Shown here one piece after another: positions 5,752 through 7,639 of a stretch of 7,639 bases of DNA (its first letter is position 1; each line of letters begins with the position of its first letter). Source of the DNA: an uncultured Eubacteriales bacterium (GTDB lineage Bacteria > Bacillota > Clostridia > Eubacteriales > Anaerofustaceae); the NCBI GenBank assembly GCA_902796565.1, contig CADBPP010000190.1, positions 1 to 7,639 of the forward strand. Reading direction: 5' to 3'. The position numbers were made by a program, and so were the translations under genes. The notes under the pieces are model-generated. The model was not told the origin of the DNA. It ran no database searches and saw only the letters and a program-made list of their open reading frames with translations.

Positions 5752-5781
5752 AAAGGGAACTCTCCGAAGAAAGCTCCCTTT
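5752..5781 (-). terminator. intrinsic terminator hairpin of the hydratase gene, UUCG loop
   Basis: On the minus strand a 13-bp stem (two G-U pairs) runs from AAAGGGAGCTTTC to GAGAGTTCCCTTT... closing a C(UUCG)G tetraloop, starting 3 nt after the TGA at 5785-5787. The U tract is only the three T residues at the stem base, followed by CGTG, so strength is uncertain, but loop type and position are typical of terminators. Confidence 0.72.
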
Positions 5782-5784
5782 ATG

Positions 5785-7639
5785 TCACATTTTGTCACGG
5801 TACCAGTTCATCAGGCATCCCGCGCAGAGTATCTCCCGCTCCTCAAAGGTGAGATCCTTAAGTTCCAGTCTGATATTCTTTTTCCCGCCTGAAGCCGGGT
5901 ACACCGCAGCATCATATTCTTCTCTGCCGGCAAGGATCCCTTCCCTGATCCCCGGTATGAAGATCCTGTCCCCGTCCTCGAGGCAGATGTCCTCTCCGGC
6001 GGGAAGGATGAATGGGATAATGCCCCAGTTGATGCAGTTGGAACGGTAGCGTTTGGTGGCGTATTCCCTGGCGATGTTCGCCGCGCCCCCCAGCACCTTC
6101 TGGCAGGAGGCGGCCTGCTCCCTGGCGGAGCCGTCCCCGGGCTTTCTGGCAAAGACAGCGGAGGCTATAAGGGTCCTCTTGAGCGAGCTGCCTTCGGAGG
6201 CGATGATGGCCTTCAGCTCTTCATCGGGATCCCGGGAGAGCTCCCGGACCTTCTTTGCCTTCGGCACATATTGCGGACATCTCCTGGAAAGAGCGAAATC
6301 CGAGAGCCGCACGGGATTCGAGCGGTAGCTGGAGGTCTCACCGGAGGGGATGAGCTCATCCGTGGTGGTGACTTCATCGTTTATCACGGCGCACATCTCC
6401 ACCAGCAGGTCCTCCCCCAGAGGAGGCATTTCGGGCCAGTCCGTGATGTTTGGCCCGAGTATGAGTTCCGTATCCGGTTCGGGGGAACCGAAGCCGTACC
6501 ATACCCTCTTTTCATATATGCTGTCGTCATATACATATTTTCTGGGCGTGATATCGTACTCCACGTCCGTTGCCGCGGTGAGTACTCCCCCCGCCGCCGC
6601 CGTGGCGGCGATGGAACGGGCATCCATAAGGGCCACAGCCGCGATCTGGTCGTCGGAGGGGCGGCTGCCTTCCCTGTTGGGGAAGTTTCTAGTGGCGTGT
6701 CTTATGGACAGCATGTTGTTGCCGGGGGTGTCCCCGGCTCCGAAGCAGGGTCCGCAGAAGCAGTTCTTCATTACGGCTCCGCACCTTATAAGGTCGGAGG
6801 CGATGCCGTCGTTGATGAGTGCCAGGTTGACGGGCTGGGATGCGGGATATACGGAAAGGTTGAAGATGCCGCTGCCTATGTCAGCTCCCCTCAGGATATC
6901 CGCCGCTTCGGAGATGTTGTCATACATGCCTCCCGAGCAGCCCACGATGATGCCCTGGGACACGCGGATCTTTCCGTCGGCCCCGACGTTCTTCACCAGG
7001 TCCAGCTTCACATTGCCTTCCACCTGGGTATTGCATTCCCTCTCGGCTTCGGAGAGGATGTCCACCGGGTTTTCGCACAGCTCATGCAGAGTATAGGCGT
7101 TCCCGGGATGGAAGGGCAGGGCTATCATCGAGCTCATCTTTGAGAGATCTATGGTGATCATCCTGTCGTAATACGCTCCGTCCTCGGGAGAGAGGACGCG
7201 ATAGTCCTCAGGCCTTCCGATGTTTTCATAGTATTCCTTCACTTTGTCGTCGGTGATCCAGATGGAGCTCAGGGCCGATGTCTCCGTGGTCATCACGTCT
7301 ATGCCGATCCTGAAATCCATCCCCAGCTTTCCGATGCCGGGGCCCACGAACTCCAGCACGCGGTTCTTGACGATGCCCCGGGAGAAGGTCTGTCCCACCA
7401 GCTCGATGGCCACATCATGGGGCCCGATCCCGTGGGGCAGCTCCCCTTCGATCCATACCAGCACCACTTCCGGGTCATCGATGTCCCAGGTGTTTTTCAG
7501 AAGCTGCTTTGCCAGCTCACCGCCGCCTTCGCCGACGCCCATGGCGCCGTAACATCCGTAGCGGGTATGGGAATCGCTTCCGAGGATCATCTTTCCGCAT
7601 CCGGCCAGCTTCTCCCTGGCGAACTGGTGGATCACCGCC
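5785..7639 (-). CDS. Aconitase-family hydratase, YbhJ-like (5' end outside window)
   Basis: The reading frame is open to the right edge and the beginning is missing; full-length relatives are near 750 aa, so roughly 130-150 residues are cut. Counting from the GTG-coded Val at 7633-7635, the aconitase landmarks appear in order. GSDSHT is at 19-24 and the first Fe-S ligand is C233 in IIVGCSGG. CGPC gives C294 and C297, the other two ligands. RNFPNREGS follows at 316-324. The swivel domain has the active-site-type GSAREQAAS (502-510) and YRSNCINWGIIPF (530-542). The protein should bind a [4Fe-4S] cluster and dehydrate/hydrate a hydroxy-acid in the cytoplasm; the substrate is not known. The order and wording fit the YbhJ-like 'hydratase' branch better than AcnA/AcnB. 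A second Cys pair, CAGC (604-607), lies at the C-terminus. A terminator follows at once and the gene appears to end its own unit. Confidence 0.9.
   Translation of the reverse strand, partial: AVIHQFAREKLAGCGKMILGSDSHTRYGCYGAMGVGEGGGELAKQLLKNTWDIDDPEVVLVWIEGELPHGIGPHDVAIELVGQTFSRGIVKNRVLEFVGPGIGKLGMDFRIGIDVMTTETSALSSIWITDDKVKEYYENIGRPEDYRVLSPEDGAYYDRMITIDLSKMSSMIALPFHPGNAYTLHELCENPVDILSEAERECNTQVEGNVKLDLVKNVGADGKIRVSQGIIVGCSGGMYDNISEAADILRGADIGSGIFNLSVYPASQPVNLALINDGIASDLIRCGAVMKNCFCGPCFGAGDTPGNNMLSIRHATRNFPNREGSRPSDDQIAAVALMDARSIAATAAAGGVLTAATDVEYDITPRKYVYDDSIYEKRVWYGFGSPEPDTELILGPNITDWPEMPPLGEDLLVEMCAVINDEVTTTDELIPSGETSSYRSNPVRLSDFALSRRCPQYVPKAKKVRELSRDPDEELKAIIASEGSSLKRTLIASAVFARKPGDGSAREQAASCQKVLGGAANIAREYATKRYRSNCINWGIIPFILPAGEDICLEDGDRIFIPGIREGILAGREEYDAAVYPASGGKKNIRLELKDLTFEEREILCAGCLMNWYRDKM

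Noticed and set aside
6271..7143. Long plus-strand reading frames opposite the hydratase
   Set aside because: Low-complexity His/Gly/Val-rich translations without motifs or ribosome binding site. The minus strand carries all aconitase signatures.
7633..7635. GTG as the start codon of the hydratase
   Set aside because: It lies immediately before GSDSHT, whereas the family has well over 100 residues upstream. The frame stays open to the edge, so this is an internal valine.

Overview
The window reads as an ordinary stretch of a bacterial chromosome, most likely from an anaerobic member of the Clostridia. The evidence is a paired NifU-like scaffold and GGGtGRT protein, a YbhJ-type aconitase-family hydratase, lipoproteins with a Firmicutes-style signal peptide, AGGAGG-type ribosome binding sites and sigma-A-type promoters with 17-bp spacers. 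Base composition is fairly GC-rich for the group, and Arg AGA/AGG and Ile ATA codons are used freely. The family-level assignment is uncertain. I see no insertion sequence, phage gene, CRISPR array or attachment site.

Layout, left to right. (1) The first 19 codons of a minus-strand gene, probably a metallo-beta-lactamase-fold hydrolase, with a good promoter whose -35 box lies in the loop of the preceding gene's terminator. (2) A minus-strand lipoprotein with a repetitive, beta-helix-like body. (3) A minus-strand tRNA-Gln(UUG) with its own strong promoter and a following hairpin. (4) A minus-strand small lipoprotein with a PsbP-like domain; its promoter places the predicted transcription start on the A of the ATG, so the mRNA may be leaderless. 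(5) A divergent, plus-strand two-gene operon: a NifU/IscU-like Fe-S scaffold followed by a GGGtGRT-family protein. (6) A perfect palindromic terminator shared by that operon and the convergent gene. (7) A minus-strand multi-pass membrane protein ending in a YdcF/DUF218 domain. (8) A minus-strand aconitase-family hydratase, cut by the right edge, ending in a terminator hairpin with a UUCG loop.

The genes do not form one pathway. The only clear functional unit is the scaffold/GGGtGRT pair. The hydratase about 1.6 kb away carries the three Cys ligands of a [4Fe-4S] enzyme and could be a client of Fe-S assembly, but it is not in the same operon. The part least explained by known biology is the GGGtGRT pair; the most unusual regulatory feature is the apparently leaderless lipoprotein gene placed divergently to it. 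Control signals are dense: most gene boundaries carry a recognisable promoter or hairpin terminator.
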